From Polyodon spathula (lineage: Eukaryota; Chordata; Actinopteri; Acipenseriformes; Polyodontidae), in NCBI RefSeq assembly GCF_017654505.1, contig NC_054552.1, forward strand, positions 31,384,597-31,448,596: DNA of 64,000 nucleotides. Reading direction: 5' to 3'. The position numbers and the translations under genes were made by a program. Below are positions 61,917 to 64,000 of this stretch, in pieces (position 1 is the stretch's first letter; every line of letters starts with the position of its first letter). A model generated the notes under the pieces. It was given only the letters and a program-made list of their open reading frames with translations, was not told the DNA's origin and ran no database searches.

Positions 61917-63323
61917 AGGGCCAGGGGTGGGAGTATTGGTGAGACGTGCCAAAAATCAAAATTTGATTCAACCCTGCAAAATAATGGCAGAATTATGAGC
62001 TCTGGTATGAATAAAAAAAAAAATCTTTACAGCCAACTCTAGAAGAATAACAGAGGGGAGTGATTTTAGACATGATATCTGAATTAGAACTCTGACTCAG
62101 CTTTCCTGCTAAATAATTCAACTAAATAGGCAGCAGGGCTCTTGCAATAAACGATGTAAGCTTAACACTGACCAGTGCTTTGGAAACATCTCTGATGTAA
62201 AAGCAAGGATCTCTCAGTACTGGGAACTAAAGCAATCTCTGCCTCATGGAAACACAGCAAGAGGGAATGAAGTTCTCCAGGTTAGGTTTCTCTGAACCCC
62301 CTCCCCAGTGAACGCTCTCTATTCACTCTTTAACTTCCAGGGTCCCTGCCCTGCAGTTAGAGAGCAGGCAGGCTGGTACTAAAGCTAATAACGAGAAGGA
62401 TCCACCTGATTACTGGGGCTTCAGAGCCGGGCCTGGTGTTAATTGAGGTTAATTGATTGGAATGAAGGGATTCACGGACTCCTTCAATCAATCCGTCTGT
62501 CACACCAGCATCGGTTTTTCAATTATCTTCCTTCAGCGGTTCCACAAAAAAGACCTACAGCCTGCCAGGGTTCTTATTTTCAAAACGACAAAAGTGAAAT
62601 GTGTTTCTCCGTGGTCTTTTTTGTTCCTGCCACCTGGATCTAGTTAATCTATTAAAAGTGTACGCGTTAATTCGGGGAGAATAGCGCTCTGCTTCATTGT
62701 CCCGTTCCCCTGCACAGGACATCCTGCTTTCAGGAGCTGGCACTGGTCAATGTCTTTCTTTTTTAAAATCACTCTCCCAGCCCTGGCCCTGCTTTTCCTT
62801 TGCAGGGGTGGTTAAGGCTTCTCAACAGATCCCTCCTAGTAAACACTTTGATTTCATTGATTTATTCATAGAGACACATTTAACTAGGAAAGGTCTATGA
62901 GATTTACATCACTCAGCTAAAACAAAACCTACAGAAATCTGTGTGTGAGTTAATAAAAAGATCAAAGAGCAGATTAATAAACAGATCCGTCTTAAAAGTA
63001 TTGAGACAGTATTGGGACTACACTGTGCCTAACTGATGCTGTGTCTACTCCTGAAATAATATTAGACCTGGTGTGTTGTGTTCTGTATGTCTGCACTTTT
63101 AGCTTTTAGATTTTAGTTCCTTCCCCGCCCCTCAGCTTTTTCTTTTGGTTTTCTTTTCATATAGGTAGCACCCTGACAATATTCAATATGGTGCTTAAGT
63201 CATCGCTGATATATGTATATGTTCTATTGCTTTTTACTGTGAAATACTGCAAACCAAACTGCATAAAAAAACATACAGATATCAATCACCATCAATCCAC
63301 TGAAAATCCAAATAAATTACATA

Positions 63324-63324
63324 C

Positions 63325-63378
<54 letters not shown>

Positions 63379-63402
63379 GATAGATAGATAAGATAGATAG
63401 AT
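63324..63402. repeat. (GATA)n microsatellite
   Basis: About 19 GATA units with one GATAAATA interruption. Confidence 0.95.
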
Positions 63403-63760
63403 ATTTTTTTATTCCACAGTTAAGGAATCTGAATCTTTTTGAACATTTACCCCTCCTTTTTCATAGTCATTAATGTAAAAGAGACTCGATTGTCTGACAA
63501 GTAGCTCATCGGTATTCAGGGCCGGCAGCCTGCAGCTCAGTAAAGTTGTTTTAGAGCCCCAGTCAGGACTCAGCTGTGACGAACAACAGATTAGTCATGA
63601 TCTTATCCGCCAAGTATATGGGCCTTTCTTTACACTCCTTGACACATGTTTGAAAGGGGGAGGAACCGCCTTTCACAGTCCATGAGATGAATCTTTCCCT
63701 GACAAGAAAAAGCCTTTTTAGTAGGCCTCAGACGAGACTCTTTTGCAATTACAGGGCCTT

Positions 63761-63844
63761 GTTGCTAGGGTGCAAGGCCCTTCCATCGCTAGGCTCCCGT
63801 TGCTAGGCATGTAGCCTCTCTATTGCCGGGCTGCGGTTGCTAAG
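63761..63844 (+). promoter_or_regulatory. Cluster of RFX-like half-sites
   Basis: GTTGCTAGG at 63761, GTTGCTAGG at 63799 and GTTGCTAAG at 63836 match the RFX X-box half-site GTTGCYA, all in one orientation with 37-38 bp spacing. A CGCTAGG lies at 63787. Confidence 0.4.
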
Positions 63845-64000
63845 CGAGGCTGACAGCTAGCAAGGGCACGCAGAGGCCTAGTCTCTCAGGCCTGTTGTCC
63901 TAGACGAGACATCTCTTTTTTCCAGCCAGTGAGTGATTGACACATCCCTCTGCATTCCTCAATCGGGAACTCTTCGCTGCCTGTTTTCCTCCAGGGAGAG

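Larger units (their letters stand above)
57887..64000. other. Gene-free distal region
   Basis: No exon is recognised in these 6.1 kb. Microsatellites, a SINE-like copy and candidate regulatory motifs are listed separately. Several stretches (about 58100-58400, 61780-62150 and 63480-63990) are of mixed composition and look non-repetitive, so conserved noncoding elements are possible. Confidence 0.55.

Overview
This is nuclear DNA of a vertebrate, most likely a non-teleost ray-finned fish such as a sturgeon, paddlefish or gar. Three things point that way: spliced genes with GT-AG introns; a gene neighbourhood matching human chromosome 15q26 (UNC45A, RCCD1, CIB1, GDPGP1, TTLL13, RHCG); and interspersed repeats I associate from memory with acipenseriform and holostean genomes. 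No bacterial, phage or CRISPR content is visible.

Layout. 1-1.7 kb: last two exons of a Shisa-like membrane protein gene (+). 3.5-11.5 kb: unc45a (+), 17 recognisable exons, but with an in-frame stop, a frameshift in a 24-C run, two missing exon blocks and a 1.4-kb 38-bp tandem array in one intron. 12.8-15.6 kb: intact rccd1 (+). 16.4-19.7 kb: intact cib1 (-). 20.7-22.0 kb: intronless gdpgp1 (+), head-to-head with cib1 and preceded by a 17-bp tandem array carrying an ATG in nearly every unit. 23.8-26.2 kb: remnant of a TTLL13-like gene (+) lacking its catalytic part. 26.6-48.5 kb: gene-poor, with a 16-bp array, a CACTA-type transposon with its target duplication, nested hAT elements, foldback MITEs and microsatellites. 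48.6-55.0 kb: intact rhcg (+) behind a TATA box; its introns hold a deletion derivative of the CACTA element and a LINE tail. 55-64 kb: 3' UTR, a tandem array of tRNA-like 52-bp units, and noncoding DNA with a MEIS/PBX-type palindrome and three RFX-like half-sites.

The genes do not form one pathway: UNC45A is a myosin co-chaperone, RCCD1 an RCC1-repeat chromatin and mitosis factor, CIB1 a calcium sensor, GDPGP1 a nucleotide-sugar quality-control enzyme, and RHCG an ammonia channel. They are conserved neighbours. The most unusual content is decay of two neighbouring genes (unc45a and ttll13), several satellites placed at splice sites or start codons, and a transposon family caught with diagnostic ends. 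I found no convincing undescribed multi-gene system. Exon limits were read by eye from splice signals, reading phase and remembered homologues.
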